DNA from: Flavobacteriaceae bacterium
Lineage (GTDB): Bacteria; Bacteroidota; Bacteroidia; UKL13-3
DNA length: 48,671 bases
Direction: 5' to 3'
Assembly (NCBI GenBank): GCA_025363675.1
Contig: JANYDJ010000187.1
Coordinates: 1-48,671 of the forward strand
Positions 7,744 to 16,711 of the stretch are shown one piece after another. Position 1 is the stretch's first letter; each line of letters starts with the position of its first letter. The notes beneath the pieces are model-generated. The model had not been told where the DNA came from. It was given only the letters and a program-made list of their open reading frames with translations, and did no database searches. A program made the position numbers and the translations under genes.

Positions 7744-7823
7744 AGGAGTAAGGAGTAAGGAGTAAGTAGTAAGGAGTAAGGAGCTGACGCCGAATGGTCC
7801 TTACTCCTTATTCCTTGCTCCTA
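7744..7823. repeat. CCATTCGGCGTCAGC-core palindromic repeat, copy C (reverse orientation)
   Basis: Left arm of five GGAGTAA-type units, core GCTGACGCCGAATGG (7783-7797, the reverse complement of copy A's core), right arm CCTTACTCCTTATTCC. Lies between the stop of the 169-aa secreted protein and the stop of the convergent dabB, 4 bases from the latter, where it could terminate both transcripts. Confidence 0.85.
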
Positions 7824-7827
7824 TTTT

Positions 7828-9696
7828 CTAACTACTCCTATAAGCCATTTCATAAATCGATTTCACGTGCGGGCCCAAGAAAATTCTTGCATATATTCTT
7901 ATAATAGCAATACCATCTATAATAGTACTTAGGGTTACACATAGGGCCAATAAAGTTTGGTTTTCGTGTATGTGTGTAAAAATTAAATCCTCTCCTATAA
8001 AAGTTGGTGTTATTGGAAAGCCTGACACGCCTAAGCAGCACAGTAAAAATATAAATGCAATTCGGGGGCGTTTATATGCATAGCCGTGAAATTGGTCCAA
8101 ATCAATTCCCGATTCAATTCGTTTTAATCTATATAAAGCTATATAGCCAATAATGCCAGCAACTATAATACCGCTTAGATAAAACACAGACTCATCGATT
8201 TTATATTTTTCATTGAATGATATAGCGAGTGCAACCCAAAAGTGGTTCAAAATAATTAAGGTCCAGCTTAAGATTGCTTTTTTTCGTTCGGTAAATGCTT
8301 TCACCACCATTATTAAACCAATTACTGAGAAGGTAATGGGCAAATATTGTTCTACATGGTTTGGGATTAAATCTCTATGATAATAACAAAAGAAACTAAC
8401 TAGATATGCTGGAATAAAGAAAATAAATAAACGTTTCACCGTTAAAAAATCTAAGCTTTTTCCTAATTTCTTAAAGGGGTTCCAAAACACCCGATACATA
8501 AACGAATCTAAGTTCCATTCTTTTAAACATAATATATATAAAGTATATTGAATTTTCTTGGGGAACGAACTTTCTATAGATCTTTGTCGGGGTGAAAAAT
8601 TATAAAACTGTTCCCGAATTAAATAACTCACCACCGATGGCGATACCAGCAATTGATAGGTTCTTAGGAATGCATTTCCCGCAAAATGAAACAAAGCCAA
8701 GTTTTCAAAACCTGCAGCAACTTCAATAAATATTAAACCAATTTGTGCGATAGAAGCATAAGCAATCTGACTTTTTACTGATGACTGAACGCGGGCAATT
8801 CCGGTAGTGATGATAGCCGTAAACAATCCCAAAACCCCTATTAAAATACGAATAGATAATTGGTGTTCCCAGAAAGGAAAAGTTCTAAGCAACAGAAACA
8901 CGCCCAAGTGCACCGATAACGATCCATAAAAAATAGCACTGGATGGCGTTGGTCCTTCCATAGCCCTTGGCAACCATGACGAGAAGGGGAGCTGTGCCGA
9001 TTTTGCCAATGCAGTTACCAATATCGTTAATGATATAAATACACCTATCATACTATGGCTCACCAAATGTTCGTGTACCAATTCATAGTTGTTCAATTTC
9101 ATAAAAGTAATATTCTCGTGCCACAAATGGTGACTTGCCCACATCGCTAAAATTAAACCCACATCGCCAATTCTATATATTGAAAAAACTTTTACAGCAT
9201 TTTTTACAGGGAGATATCTTTCACGATAAAACGCAATTAATAAGAAGGAGGATATACCCAATATTTCCCAACCTACAAACAAGGTCTCGAAATTGCCTGA
9301 AATTACCGCAATATTATAACCTATATAAAAGAACAATATGGTATTGAAGAAACGTTTATAGCCAGGCTCTCGGTGCAAATAATAGCGGCTATAAGTAGTA
9401 ACCAAGAAAGTGAGGAAAGCCCCAACCAACAAGTAAGTAGCTGTAATTTTATCGAAATAAAAATCGATATAAAATTCGTAATCGGCTGATTGGTATAATA
9501 CAATATCTTTTAAGTTGAGTGCTTTGTGATTGGTGCATAACCAACAGATAAAAAATATAACCGTACCTACTAAATGTATACCGACGGTAAAAAATGCTGT
9601 TCGCGAAATGAGGGTTTCTTTTTTCTCGGGCAGAAATAAACTTATAATAAATCCCAGTACGGGCAGCAATATAAAAAATGGAAGTATGTGTTGCAT
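7828..9696 (-). CDS. dabB: DabB-like proton-conducting membrane subunit (NuoL/MrpA family) of a DAB carbon-uptake system
   Basis: 622 residues, strongly hydrophobic with about 14-16 membrane segments. It carries the Proton_antipo_M core (roughly residues 130-370) with landmarks such as FVGWEILGISSFLLIAFY and ALAKSAQLPFSSWLPRAMEG. These are shared with the complex I subunit NuoL, but no other nuo genes are near. Its neighbour is a full DUF2309 protein, the pairing that defines DAB (DabA/DabB, also called MpsAB) complexes. There DabB is thought to couple proton flow to conversion of CO2 to bicarbonate by DabA. It starts 9 bases after the dabA stop, so it is co-transcribed. Annotation pipelines often miscall this gene nuoL. 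The role is established for homologues and inferred here. Confidence 0.88.
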   Translation of the reverse strand: MQHILPFFILLPVLGFIISLFLPEKKETLISRTAFFTVGIHLVGTVIFFICWLCTNHKALNLKDIVLYQSADYEFYIDFYFDKITATYLLVGAFLTFLVTTYSRYYLHREPGYKRFFNTILFFYIGYNIAVISGNFETLFVGWEILGISSFLLIAFYRERYLPVKNAVKVFSIYRIGDVGLILAMWASHHLWHENITFMKLNNYELVHEHLVSHSMIGVFISLTILVTALAKSAQLPFSSWLPRAMEGPTPSSAIFYGSLSVHLGVFLLLRTFPFWEHQLSIRILIGVLGLFTAIITTGIARVQSSVKSQIAYASIAQIGLIFIEVAAGFENLALFHFAGNAFLRTYQLLVSPSVVSYLIREQFYNFSPRQRSIESSFPKKIQYTLYILCLKEWNLDSFMYRVFWNPFKKLGKSLDFLTVKRLFIFFIPAYLVSFFCYYHRDLIPNHVEQYLPITFSVIGLIMVVKAFTERKKAILSWTLIILNHFWVALAISFNEKYKIDESVFYLSGIIVAGIIGYIALYRLKRIESGIDLDQFHGYAYKRPRIAFIFLLCCLGVSGFPITPTFIGEDLIFTHIHENQTLLALCVTLSTIIDGIAIIRIYARIFLGPHVKSIYEMAYRSS

Positions 9697-9705
9697 ATCT
9701 GTATC

Positions 9706-12204
9706 TTATTTTAATAAATAAACGGAAATATTTTCTTCGTGCGATTCTATGATAGGGGTGAGGTCGGGCACAGTATCTATATGTTTTGTGAGTGGCTGGT
9801 AGGTGATAAATTTCCCATTTTTAAAATATGAAAATTCTTTTGTTTCAGGATGCACCACTACTAAATGTACCCATTCATTGATAAACCATTCGTACGTGGC
9901 AGGTATTATTTGTATAGTTTCTAATACCACATCGGGGAAATGCTCTACAATAATCATTAATCGAACGGGGTCATGCACTTCTATCATCTGGCTTGGTAGG
10001 CCGGGTCGTAGGTCGCCATCTATGCCATTGGCTACGCCAAATAATCCCATTACATTATGGGGCAATTTTGTTCCCGCTCCCAGTTTTTGATTATCGACTC
10101 TGGAGAAAAAATATTCCAGATTAATTCCGCCACAAACCGGTGCGGCGGCTTTTAATATATTCACCAAAAATTTTCCTTCAGGGTCTACCTCGTAGTCAAA
10201 TGAATTTAAAAAGCAGCGGCGGTCCAAAAATATATTTTTGGTTAAAGCTCTTCTGCCTATTATACAAAGAGCATTGGTGGCATGGTTTAATTCGGGCCGT
10301 GGTTCAAATAATGAAACCGATCGTACTCTAATTCTCTCATGTATTTTTTCAGCACTTTCTTTGGTATTAATTGATACAAATCTTCTGGATCTTTCTTTTG
10401 AATTCGAATCTAATGCCTTATCAAAAATTACTTCGTTTTGTGTATGTCTTTCTAAGTTTATGGATGAAAGAGAATTTTCATCATAAAACACAATTTCATC
10501 TCTTGTTGTATCATGCAGGCCTCCTATAAATTGTGTTCCATCGGGTATAATAATACCACGTGTTTCTAATATTTTTCTCACTTCTATATGGTTGGCCATA
10601 AATGATAAGACCCTTGAGTTTACTGAGCCCGCCCTGCCTGAACAGGCACCACAATCGTAAGCGGTGTAGTGTGGATTATTAACACTGCTACTGCCGTGCC
10701 CAATAACATATACTATAGGTGCAAAATCTTTTACCAACCCAATGCTTTTTAGTACACCTTCTAATCTGTTCGCCATTTCATCAATGGTAAAACCAATCTG
10801 CAAATCATTCTCTATATCATTCACATTTTTGTTCTCGATAGTGAGCTGCGAAAACTTATCCATGTGCTTAAATGAAGATGCACTTGCAGGGCCCATAGAG
10901 GGACGAAATATATTCACAAACAATTTAAATGCCGACCAAAAACCAAGGGTTTGAGAAATGAGCCAACCACTGTGTAATGAGTGCGAAGTTTTGCTAAAAT
11001 GTATATCTTTTTCTCTTTTCTGTTTATTGCCAATTTCTTTAACTAAATATTTGGGCGTTACAGGTGCAGGGCATACTTTGGTATAAAACTTTCCTTCCTC
11101 AGGCTGGTAAAAAAACTCAACTCCAAAAAAGCCTGGGGTTCCAAAAGTTTCGCATTCGGGCTCTAATTCTTCCAGATATCTTCTGAAAGAAATCTCCCGA
11201 TCATCGATGCAAAACATTGCTTGGAAATTTTTATCTTTTATATATACTTTTTCAGTTTTTTCTAATTTAATTCCCGCAAGTACCTCATCATAATAACTCC
11301 ATTCAAATGCATCTTGCCATATAGTCATCACATCCGCTATTTCCGATTCGGGGCATACGCCAAATAAATCTACGGGTCTTTCCACAATCTTACTTACCAA
11401 AGGTTGCCACTTGTTTTCGCCAAATTGGTAATCGAGTGCATCAATCTCTAACAGTAATTCGAATACTACTAAACTATGTATGGATATTCTTTTGGTGTCT
11501 AACAATGTTTGCGGAAAATCCTCAACCGCCGATACCATTCCCGACCATCCCTGATGTGCAAATTGTTGATCGAATAAATATTGTTTATATAATGTTTCAT
11601 CGCCTACCACAATAGCAAGCAGGTCTGAAATCTCGCAGGTGCTTTTTAGTAATAATTCTTTGGCTCTTTTTGTTCTAAAAATGCTGGAATAACTGTTGCG
11701 TTCCATTTCGCGGATAGAGGAAAGGAAGTTTTTTTCTTTAATGGGGAAACTCCAAATCGAAATTCCCTGATCTAAATAACTGCATAAAACTCTAAATAAA
11801 ATGGGGTGTACCAACGATTCTAAATCGATATGGTAATGTCTTTTCCAGTTCGATTTTAGGGAGCCGATTTTTGGCAATCCCGGACTATGATACTCTTTGT
11901 GTAATACTTTCTCTTTCCATTCATTTAAATGAGCTGCCCCTTTTCTATCCATAATAACTTGATCAAGTATATAATCTTTGATGCGTTTTTTATGATATAA
12001 ATCTTTGTATTCTTTAAATGAAAGTGAAACCCTATAGCCTAGCATTTCTGAGGCAGTACGCAGGGCTTCATAAAATTTTAAATGTTGGAAGGCATGCAGT
12101 GTATTGTGATGAATAAAATCTTTCAACGGTGCCTGTGCGGGCAAAAAATGTTTTAGGTCATGTAATACTTTGTGCTCATCGAACGGGATATTTTCTGTCG
12201 TCAT
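9706..12204 (-). CDS. dabA: DabA (DUF2309/UPF0753), zinc carbonic anhydrase-like subunit of a DAB system
   Basis: 832 residues, the usual DUF2309 length. Soluble, peripheral to the membrane through its partner DabB. The four residues expected for the beta-carbonic-anhydrase-like zinc site are visible: Cys332 and Asp334 in CIDDREISFRR, His503 in VIGHGSSS and Cys518 in DCGACSGRAGSVNSR. Other family landmarks are FIHHNTLHAFQ at about 30-40 and TPGFFGVEF at about 356. Known DABs hydrate CO2 to bicarbonate in the cytoplasm using the ion gradient through DabB, supplying autotrophs or the carboxylases of heterotrophs. It is first in a two-gene operon with dabB. No RuBisCO, carboxysome or classical carbonic anhydrase gene is in the window. 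Confidence 0.92.
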   Translation of the reverse strand: MTTENIPFDEHKVLHDLKHFLPAQAPLKDFIHHNTLHAFQHLKFYEALRTASEMLGYRVSLSFKEYKDLYHKKRIKDYILDQVIMDRKGAAHLNEWKEKVLHKEYHSPGLPKIGSLKSNWKRHYHIDLESLVHPILFRVLCSYLDQGISIWSFPIKEKNFLSSIREMERNSYSSIFRTKRAKELLLKSTCEISDLLAIVVGDETLYKQYLFDQQFAHQGWSGMVSAVEDFPQTLLDTKRISIHSLVVFELLLEIDALDYQFGENKWQPLVSKIVERPVDLFGVCPESEIADVMTIWQDAFEWSYYDEVLAGIKLEKTEKVYIKDKNFQAMFCIDDREISFRRYLEELEPECETFGTPGFFGVEFFYQPEEGKFYTKVCPAPVTPKYLVKEIGNKQKREKDIHFSKTSHSLHSGWLISQTLGFWSAFKLFVNIFRPSMGPASASSFKHMDKFSQLTIENKNVNDIENDLQIGFTIDEMANRLEGVLKSIGLVKDFAPIVYVIGHGSSSVNNPHYTAYDCGACSGRAGSVNSRVLSFMANHIEVRKILETRGIIIPDGTQFIGGLHDTTRDEIVFYDENSLSSINLERHTQNEVIFDKALDSNSKERSRRFVSINTKESAEKIHERIRVRSVSLFEPRPELNHATNALCIIGRRALTKNIFLDRRCFLNSFDYEVDPEGKFLVNILKAAAPVCGGINLEYFFSRVDNQKLGAGTKLPHNVMGLFGVANGIDGDLRPGLPSQMIEVHDPVRLMIIVEHFPDVVLETIQIIPATYEWFINEWVHLVVVHPETKEFSYFKNGKFITYQPLTKHIDTVPDLTPIIESHEENISVYLLK

Positions 12205-12330
12205 TTTTTTTTATTGTTTATATATATGATAAAATATAAGGTTAATGGAATTGAATAAATGTTTAATTGAATAAACAAAACATTAGCCAAAATTTAGGCT
12301 AACGCTTTCTAACAAATAAAATAAAGAGAA

Positions 12331-12684
12331 TTAGACACGAAAATTACAAACCATTATATATATGGGGTTTGTAATTTCTTTGGCAATAGCTGAGTTATAG
12401 ACTAGTTTAACGTGCGTATATTGAAATTGAATATCAATTAGGCCATAGGGTAGTATAAAGTTGAACCACCCATAATCATCTTCTGTTTCGTTTTCAAACA
12501 GGTCATTTCCAAATGAGTTCACCACTTCTAGCGAAGAATGCACGTATTCAGTTTGATGGTGTTTAAAAGAAATATCATTAGCAGAATTGGTGGACCCCAA
12601 ACATGATAAACTCTGAGATAAAAAAGCCCCAATGAACACAACCAGTAATAGGAGTGTGGTAATGGGTGTTTTAACTTTTTTCAT
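12331..12684 (-). CDS. Small secreted protein, unknown function
   Basis: 117 residues starting at MKKVKTPITT. The ORF track begins at 12960, but that extension overlaps the uvrD start and contains no plausible signal, whereas MKK- plus a hydrophobic stretch (LLLLVVFIGAFLS) is a typical export signal. The promoter at 12718-12748 lies just upstream of this start, which agrees. The context SLSCLGS could be a lipobox, but the residues before Cys are not ideal. The mature part is acidic, then ends in a beta-like region (GLIDIQFQYTHVKLVY). Not recognised. Divergent from uvrD. Confidence 0.6.
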   Translation of the reverse strand: MKKVKTPITTLLLLVVFIGAFLSQSLSCLGSTNSANDISFKHHQTEYVHSSLEVVNSFGNDLFENETEDDYGWFNFILPYGLIDIQFQYTHVKLVYNSAIAKEITNPIYIMVCNFRV

Positions 12685-12717
12685 GACTGAACTGCTGCTC
12701 TGCTTTTTTATAAAGTG

Positions 12718-12748
12718 CAAAAGTAACCGATTATTACACAAAAGACAA
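12718..12748 (-). promoter_or_regulatory. Bacteroidota-type promoter, TTG-N20-TACTTTTG
   Basis: On the minus strand, a TTG (-33) and TACTTTTG (-7, TAnnTTTG) separated by 20 bases, within the accepted 17-23 range. Transcription would start near 12711, giving a leader of about 27 bases before the ATG at 12684. This supports the shortened start of the 117-aa secreted protein. Confidence 0.55.
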
Positions 12749-12838
12749 TGTAAAAATAATATCACAAGATGGCGGAATGTGGAAAGACCTGAGGCTACCT
12801 TGTTGAAAACTTGACCAAAATAGGGCAGGGCGTTTTTG

Positions 12839-12846
12839 TAATTTTG
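12839..12846 (+). promoter_or_regulatory. Candidate -7 box for uvrD (TAATTTTG)
   Basis: A TAnnTTTG match ending 14 bases before the helicase ATG, giving a leader of about 8 bases. The nearest upstream TTG (12811) is 25 bases away, slightly outside the normal range, so confidence is limited. Confidence 0.35.
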
Positions 12847-12860
12847 TAGGACTATATATA

Positions 12861-15197
12861 ATGGATTATTTAAAGGATTTAAACCCCGAACAGCTTGCTG
12901 CTGTTCAATGTACCGAAGGTGCTGTAATGATAGTGGCAGGTGCAGGCTCGGGCAAAACACGGGTACTTACTTACCGCATTGCCAATATTATGCAGAAAGG
13001 GGTGGACCCGTTTAATATATTATCGCTCACTTTTACCAACAAGGCTGCCCGCGAAATGCGTGAACGTATCGAAAGTGTGGTAGGGCCCGAAGCACGCAAT
13101 CTGTGGATGGGGACTTTCCACTCCGTATTTGCCAAGCTATTGCGATATGAAGCCCACCGCTTGGGGTATCCCAGTAATTTTACCATTTATGATACTGATG
13201 ACAGCAAGAGCCTTATTAAATCTATTCTTAAAGAGATGGAATTGGATGATAAAGTATATAAACCTTCCATGGTATTGTCTCGTATCTCATCTGCCAAAAA
13301 TAATTTAATATCGCCCGATGGTTATGCACAAGATGCCGAAATTAAAGATAATGATGCCAGTGCCCAGCGGCCTTTAATGGGAGAAATATATAGTCGCTAC
13401 CAATTGCGTTGTTTTAAAAGCGGCGCTATGGATTTTGATGATTTATTATTTAATACCAACAAAATTTTAAAACAGTTTCCCGATGCATTATCTAAATATC
13501 AGCATAAGTTTAAATATATATTGGTAGATGAGTATCAGGATACCAATTATTCGCAATATGTAATAGTACGTAGGCTTGCTGCCATGCACGAAAATATATG
13601 TGTGGTGGGCGATGATGCCCAAAGTATCTATGCTTTTCGTGGTGCCACTATCGAGAATATATTAAATTTTAAAAAGGATTATAAAGACGCTAAAATATTT
13701 AAGCTCGAACAAAATTATCGCAGCACACAAACTATAGTAAAAGCATCGGGCGGGGTGATAAAAAATAATAAAGACCAGTTGCAAAAAGAAGTATGGACCG
13801 ATAATGTGCTGGGCGATAAAATAAAAGTATTGCGTGCCATTAGTGATAATGAGGAAGCGAAATTGGTAGCAGAAAATGTATTCGAACATAAAATGCTGCA
13901 CCATGCCTATAATAAAGATTTTGCAGTATTATATAGAACCAATTCGCAGAGCCGAGCTTTGGAAGAAGCTTTTCGCAGAGCCAATATTGGGTATAAGATT
14001 GTGGGCGGTATGAGTTTTTATCAACGCAAAGAAATAAAAGATTTATTGGCTTATTATAGACTAACGGTAAACCCCAATGATGAAGAGGCTTTGAAGCGTG
14101 TGATAAATTATCCCGCCCGTGGCATTGGCGATACCACCATGAGTTATATTATAGCAATAGCAGGTGCTAAAAATATATCTTTATGGGAAGTATTACAAAC
14201 CGCAGAAAACCACGCCGACCTAAAAAGTGCCTATAAAAAACTCACCGATTTTAGAGCTCTGATACAAAGTTTTATTATAGAAGGGAGAAAAAATAATGCT
14301 TATGACACTGCCATGTATGTAGCGAAACATAGCGGGATACTTAAACATTTATATGATGACAAATCGGTGGAAGGAATGGCCCGATATGAAAATATAGAAG
14401 AATTATTAAGTGGTATAAAAGAGTTTGTGGAAGAGGATGAAGTATCGTTATATGATAATGAACCTATGCCGCGAACCCTGGAATTTTATTTGCAAAATAT
14501 TGCCCTGCTCACCGATAACCAGAAAGATGATAATGATACCGATGTGGTACAAATGATGACTATACATTCATCGAAAGGGTTGGAGTTCGATAATTTGTTT
14601 GTGGTAGGATTGGAAGAAAATTTATTTCCCTCGCAGATGAGCCTGGGTAGCCGTGCAGAGCTGGAAGAGGAGCGAAGATTGTTTTATGTTGCCATTACGC
14701 GTGCTCGCAAAAAGCTAACACTCAGTTTTGCTACCACACGTTTTCGTTTTGGTACTTTGCTCAACTGCGAACCAAGTCGTTTTTTAAATGAGATAGACCC
14801 AACATTGGTTGATATGCAAGCACCCACTTTTAAAACGGGTTTTGGTAATTTTGGTGGCTTCGATGATTTCGAAAACCGCAGTGGTTTTTTGGGGCAGAAA
14901 TCTGCTGAAAAATCCTATTTCCCCAATCAAGTGGGGGCATTTAAAGGCAAGCCGCCAATCAATAATCCTATCGGGAAAATAATACCCAAGCATCGTACAC
15001 CGCCTGAAATTAAAGACTTTGTACCCGAAGATACCTCTAAGCTAGAAGCAGGAATGACAGTACAACACATGCGTTTTGGAAATGGGAAAGTAGTAGAACT
15101 TGAAGGCAAAGGCGATGAACGAAAAGCAACAATCGAGTTTGAGCAATATGGCTCGAAAAAGATTATATTGAAATTTGCGAAGTTAAGAATTATATAG
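12861..15197 (+). CDS. uvrD: UvrD/PcrA-type superfamily 1A DNA helicase
   Basis: ATP-driven 3'-5' DNA helicase/translocase for nucleotide excision and mismatch repair and for clearing replication obstacles. 778 residues, normal for the family. Motifs in order: Q-motif LNPEQLAAV, Walker A AGAGSGKTR (residues 26-34), motif Ia LTFTNKAAREM, Walker B/motif II VDEYQDTNYSQY (Asp223-Glu224), motif III GDDAQSIYAFRGA, motif IV LEQNYRST, motif V MTIHSSKGLEFDNLFV and motif VI VAITRARKKL (about 610-620). A C-terminal Tudor-like beta domain (MTVQHMRFGNGKVV..) of the kind that lets PcrA/UvrD bind RNA polymerase is present. Monocistronic, divergent from a small secreted protein. Confidence 0.95.
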   Translation: MDYLKDLNPEQLAAVQCTEGAVMIVAGAGSGKTRVLTYRIANIMQKGVDPFNILSLTFTNKAAREMRERIESVVGPEARNLWMGTFHSVFAKLLRYEAHRLGYPSNFTIYDTDDSKSLIKSILKEMELDDKVYKPSMVLSRISSAKNNLISPDGYAQDAEIKDNDASAQRPLMGEIYSRYQLRCFKSGAMDFDDLLFNTNKILKQFPDALSKYQHKFKYILVDEYQDTNYSQYVIVRRLAAMHENICVVGDDAQSIYAFRGATIENILNFKKDYKDAKIFKLEQNYRSTQTIVKASGGVIKNNKDQLQKEVWTDNVLGDKIKVLRAISDNEEAKLVAENVFEHKMLHHAYNKDFAVLYRTNSQSRALEEAFRRANIGYKIVGGMSFYQRKEIKDLLAYYRLTVNPNDEEALKRVINYPARGIGDTTMSYIIAIAGAKNISLWEVLQTAENHADLKSAYKKLTDFRALIQSFIIEGRKNNAYDTAMYVAKHSGILKHLYDDKSVEGMARYENIEELLSGIKEFVEEDEVSLYDNEPMPRTLEFYLQNIALLTDNQKDDNDTDVVQMMTIHSSKGLEFDNLFVVGLEENLFPSQMSLGSRAELEEERRLFYVAITRARKKLTLSFATTRFRFGTLLNCEPSRFLNEIDPTLVDMQAPTFKTGFGNFGGFDDFENRSGFLGQKSAEKSYFPNQVGAFKGKPPINNPIGKIIPKHRTPPEIKDFVPEDTSKLEAGMTVQHMRFGNGKVVELEGKGDERKATIEFEQYGSKKIILKFAKLRII

Positions 15198-15218
15198 TGC
15201 TATAATGAGTACGTTTAT

Positions 15219-15238
15219 GGTTGGTGGGGACACCAACC
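15219..15238. repeat. Perfect 8-bp hairpin GGTTGGTG-ggga-CACCAACC
   Basis: Perfect inverted repeat with a 4-base loop, 21 bases after the uvrD stop and before the convergent vapC. No long T tract follows on either side, so it is a weak terminator at best; it may be a short REP-like unit. Confidence 0.6.
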
Positions 15239-15268
15239 AGATGCAGTAAAAAGTTGTTACAGGTAACC

Positions 15269-15667
15269 TTATTCAGTCCAATCTTCTATAGTAATTCCTT
15301 TTATTCTCTTTAAATGGTTGGTATTTTTAGTAACCATTACCAATTTGTGTTTTATAGAAGTAACACCTATTAATAAATCAAAGTCATCGATAACTATTCC
15401 CGCTTTTCTTAGTCTTGCTTTTTCCTTTGCATACAAGTCAAGCGAATGAAAGATAGGAACTATTTTTACACCGGTTAAAAAATTATCAAGAGCTTTTTGA
15501 TTCTTTTCTTTTTTCTCACTATTCTCAACGCCAAATTTCAATTCCGCTAAAGTTATTTCAGAAATAAAACAGTTATCAGGATTTGCGTTCTCAAATTTTT
15601 TCTTGAGTTCGTATTCACCTTTTATATAATAAATACAAATATTGGTATCAATTAGATATTTCTTCAA
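15269..15667 (-). CDS. vapC: PIN-domain toxin, VapC-like endoribonuclease
   Basis: 132 residues, the usual length of VapC-family PIN ribonucleases that cleave tRNA or rRNA when free of antitoxin. The acidic magnesium-binding residues can be placed: Asp7 in YLIDTNICIYY, Glu42 in ISEITLAELKFG, Asp94/Asp95 and Asp98 in VIDDFDLLIG. The fourth position of the family is in VTKNTNHLKRI, where an Asn replaces the more usual Asp/Asn pair. It overlaps the stop of the upstream small gene by 4 bases, which is typical toxin-antitoxin coupling with the antitoxin first. The family is certain; cellular target unknown. Confidence 0.9.
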   Translation of the reverse strand: MKKYLIDTNICIYYIKGEYELKKKFENANPDNCFISEITLAELKFGVENSEKKEKNQKALDNFLTGVKIVPIFHSLDLYAKEKARLRKAGIVIDDFDLLIGVTSIKHKLVMVTKNTNHLKRIKGITIEDWTE

Positions 15668-15909
15668 AACTCTTCTATCTCTCGTTTAAAATTTCTACTA
15701 CTTTTAATAGCATGAATAATATCATCTGCAGATTGTTTTGAATCCCAAGCTCCAAAAGCTTTAAAAAAGGAGTTTTTCTTGTCTGATATATCTGTTTTTA
15801 TGGAAAGCGTAAGTTTTGAAATAAGGTCAAGCTTATTATGAGGACTAAGATTATCCAGCAACTGTAAGTAACCTTCTATTAAAGTTGTATTGATATCTGT
15901 AGATTTCAT
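15664..15909 (-). CDS. Antitoxin of the PIN-domain pair (VapB-like position)
   Basis: 81 residues from MKSTDINTT. The ORF track extends to 15984, but a strong promoter (TTTG-N19-TATATTTG at 15930-15960) lies inside that extension, so the start at 15909 is correct. The N-terminal half is helical (LIEGYLQLLDNLSPHNKLDLISKL). The C-terminal part is rich in basic and aromatic residues (FFKAFGAWDSKQSADDIIHAIKSSRNFKREIEEF), which resembles the tail by which such antitoxins wrap and block the PIN toxin. No AbrB or RHH motif is obvious. Antitoxin identity rests mainly on position and the 4-base overlap with vapC. Confidence 0.8.
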   Translation of the reverse strand: MKSTDINTTLIEGYLQLLDNLSPHNKLDLISKLTLSIKTDISDKKNSFFKAFGAWDSKQSADDIIHAIKSSRNFKREIEEF

Positions 15910-15929
15910 TTTATGATTTATTTTCAATG

Positions 15930-15960
15930 CAAATATAATAAAAAGCAATTGTTTTTCAAA
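15930..15960 (-). promoter_or_regulatory. Consensus promoter of the vapBC-like operon
   Basis: Minus-strand TTTG (15957-15960), 19-base spacer, TATATTTG (15930-15937): an exact match to the Bacteroidota TTTG-N19-TAnnTTTG promoter. Transcription would start near 15923, 14 bases before the antitoxin ATG. Such operons are usually repressed by their own toxin-antitoxin complex, but no operator palindrome is obvious. Confidence 0.75.
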
Positions 15961-16022
15961 TAAAATTAAATATTCCTCAACCACTCCACCAATTTCTCAA
16001 AAGAATACTTCTTGTTCTAAAT

Positions 16023-16081
16023 CCACAGCGTCCCTTGTGGTTAGCTTTTTACCGCAAAGCACGCAAAAAACTTTGCGTTTC
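16023..16081. repeat. Two small hairpins, CTTTGCG-type repeat remnant
   Basis: CCACAGCGTCCCTTGTGG forms a 5-bp stem. It is followed by CGCAAAG...CTTTGCG, a 7-bp stem with an 11-base loop that contains another CGCAAA unit. Similar CCGCAAAGNNCGCAAAG strings are frequent intergenic repeats in Bacteroidota. It lies between two minus-strand transcription units and is likely a decayed copy. Confidence 0.5.
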
Positions 16082-16104
16082 TTGAGTTTTTATAGTTCGA
16101 GTAT

Positions 16105-16677
16105 TTATCTAATATATCTTTTTTGAGATTTTTTAATTTTAGCAAAAATATGACCTCTTATATTTACACAAAAATAGAGATTATGTGCTCTTTGCAAAGC
16201 AGCAGGAAAGCATGCCGATATATCGCCATAAACTAAGTGATATCCAATCTCGGAAATAATATATTGCTCATTGGTACCTGAAAAATATCCATTAAGATAA
16301 CTAAACCTGATTGATAGTGATGGGGGAGGTAAGCACATCAAAAACATATAATCAATTTCAGTATATACCCGTAAATAATGTTGGGCATTATTAAATGTTT
16401 GCATATACCCAAAACCAACTTGATTTAAACTGGAATAGCCGCCACCACCAGTTCCCACATCGTGTTTTATACCATAACCCACATCCAAGCCAAAATTGTT
16501 CGATTTGCCAAAAGCTACTGCGGGTGATATAATAAATGCTCTACTTTTGATATCACTTTCATTCGCTTTTTGTATATATGGTAATTGGTAATTTTTGGTA
16601 AGCAGTGGTTGCGAATTACTATTATAATACATAGTAATACTTAATAGAAGGATGATATATATTCTAATCATTATCAT
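16105..16677 (-). CDS. Small exported protein, possible outer-membrane beta-barrel
   Basis: 190 residues. N-terminal signal (MIMIRIYIILLLSITMYYN then SNSQ). The mature part has alternating hydrophobic and aromatic strands (AFIISPAVAFGKSNNFGLDVGYGI, NQVGFGYMQTF, HYLRVYTEIDYMF), as in small outer-membrane barrels, but ends in a basic tail (KIKKSQKRYIR) rather than a terminal aromatic. Not assigned to a family. It follows the enoyl-CoA hydratase gene by 34 bases and may be co-transcribed, though no functional link is evident. Confidence 0.65.
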   Translation of the reverse strand: MIMIRIYIILLLSITMYYNSNSQPLLTKNYQLPYIQKANESDIKSRAFIISPAVAFGKSNNFGLDVGYGIKHDVGTGGGGYSSLNQVGFGYMQTFNNAQHYLRVYTEIDYMFLMCLPPPSLSIRFSYLNGYFSGTNEQYIISEIGYHLVYGDISACFPAALQRAHNLYFCVNIRGHIFAKIKKSQKRYIR

Positions 16678-16711
16678 ATATTAAAATTACAACAAAAAGT
16701 ATATAGGTTAA

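Noticed and set aside
7828-9696. NADH-quinone oxidoreductase subunit NuoL
   Set aside because: No other complex I genes nearby, and it forms an operon with a DUF2309 protein, which defines DabB.
12685-12960. N-terminal extension of the small secreted protein ORF
   Set aside because: It overlaps the start of uvrD in antisense, and a good promoter lies inside it; the MKK start at 12684 begins a proper signal peptide.
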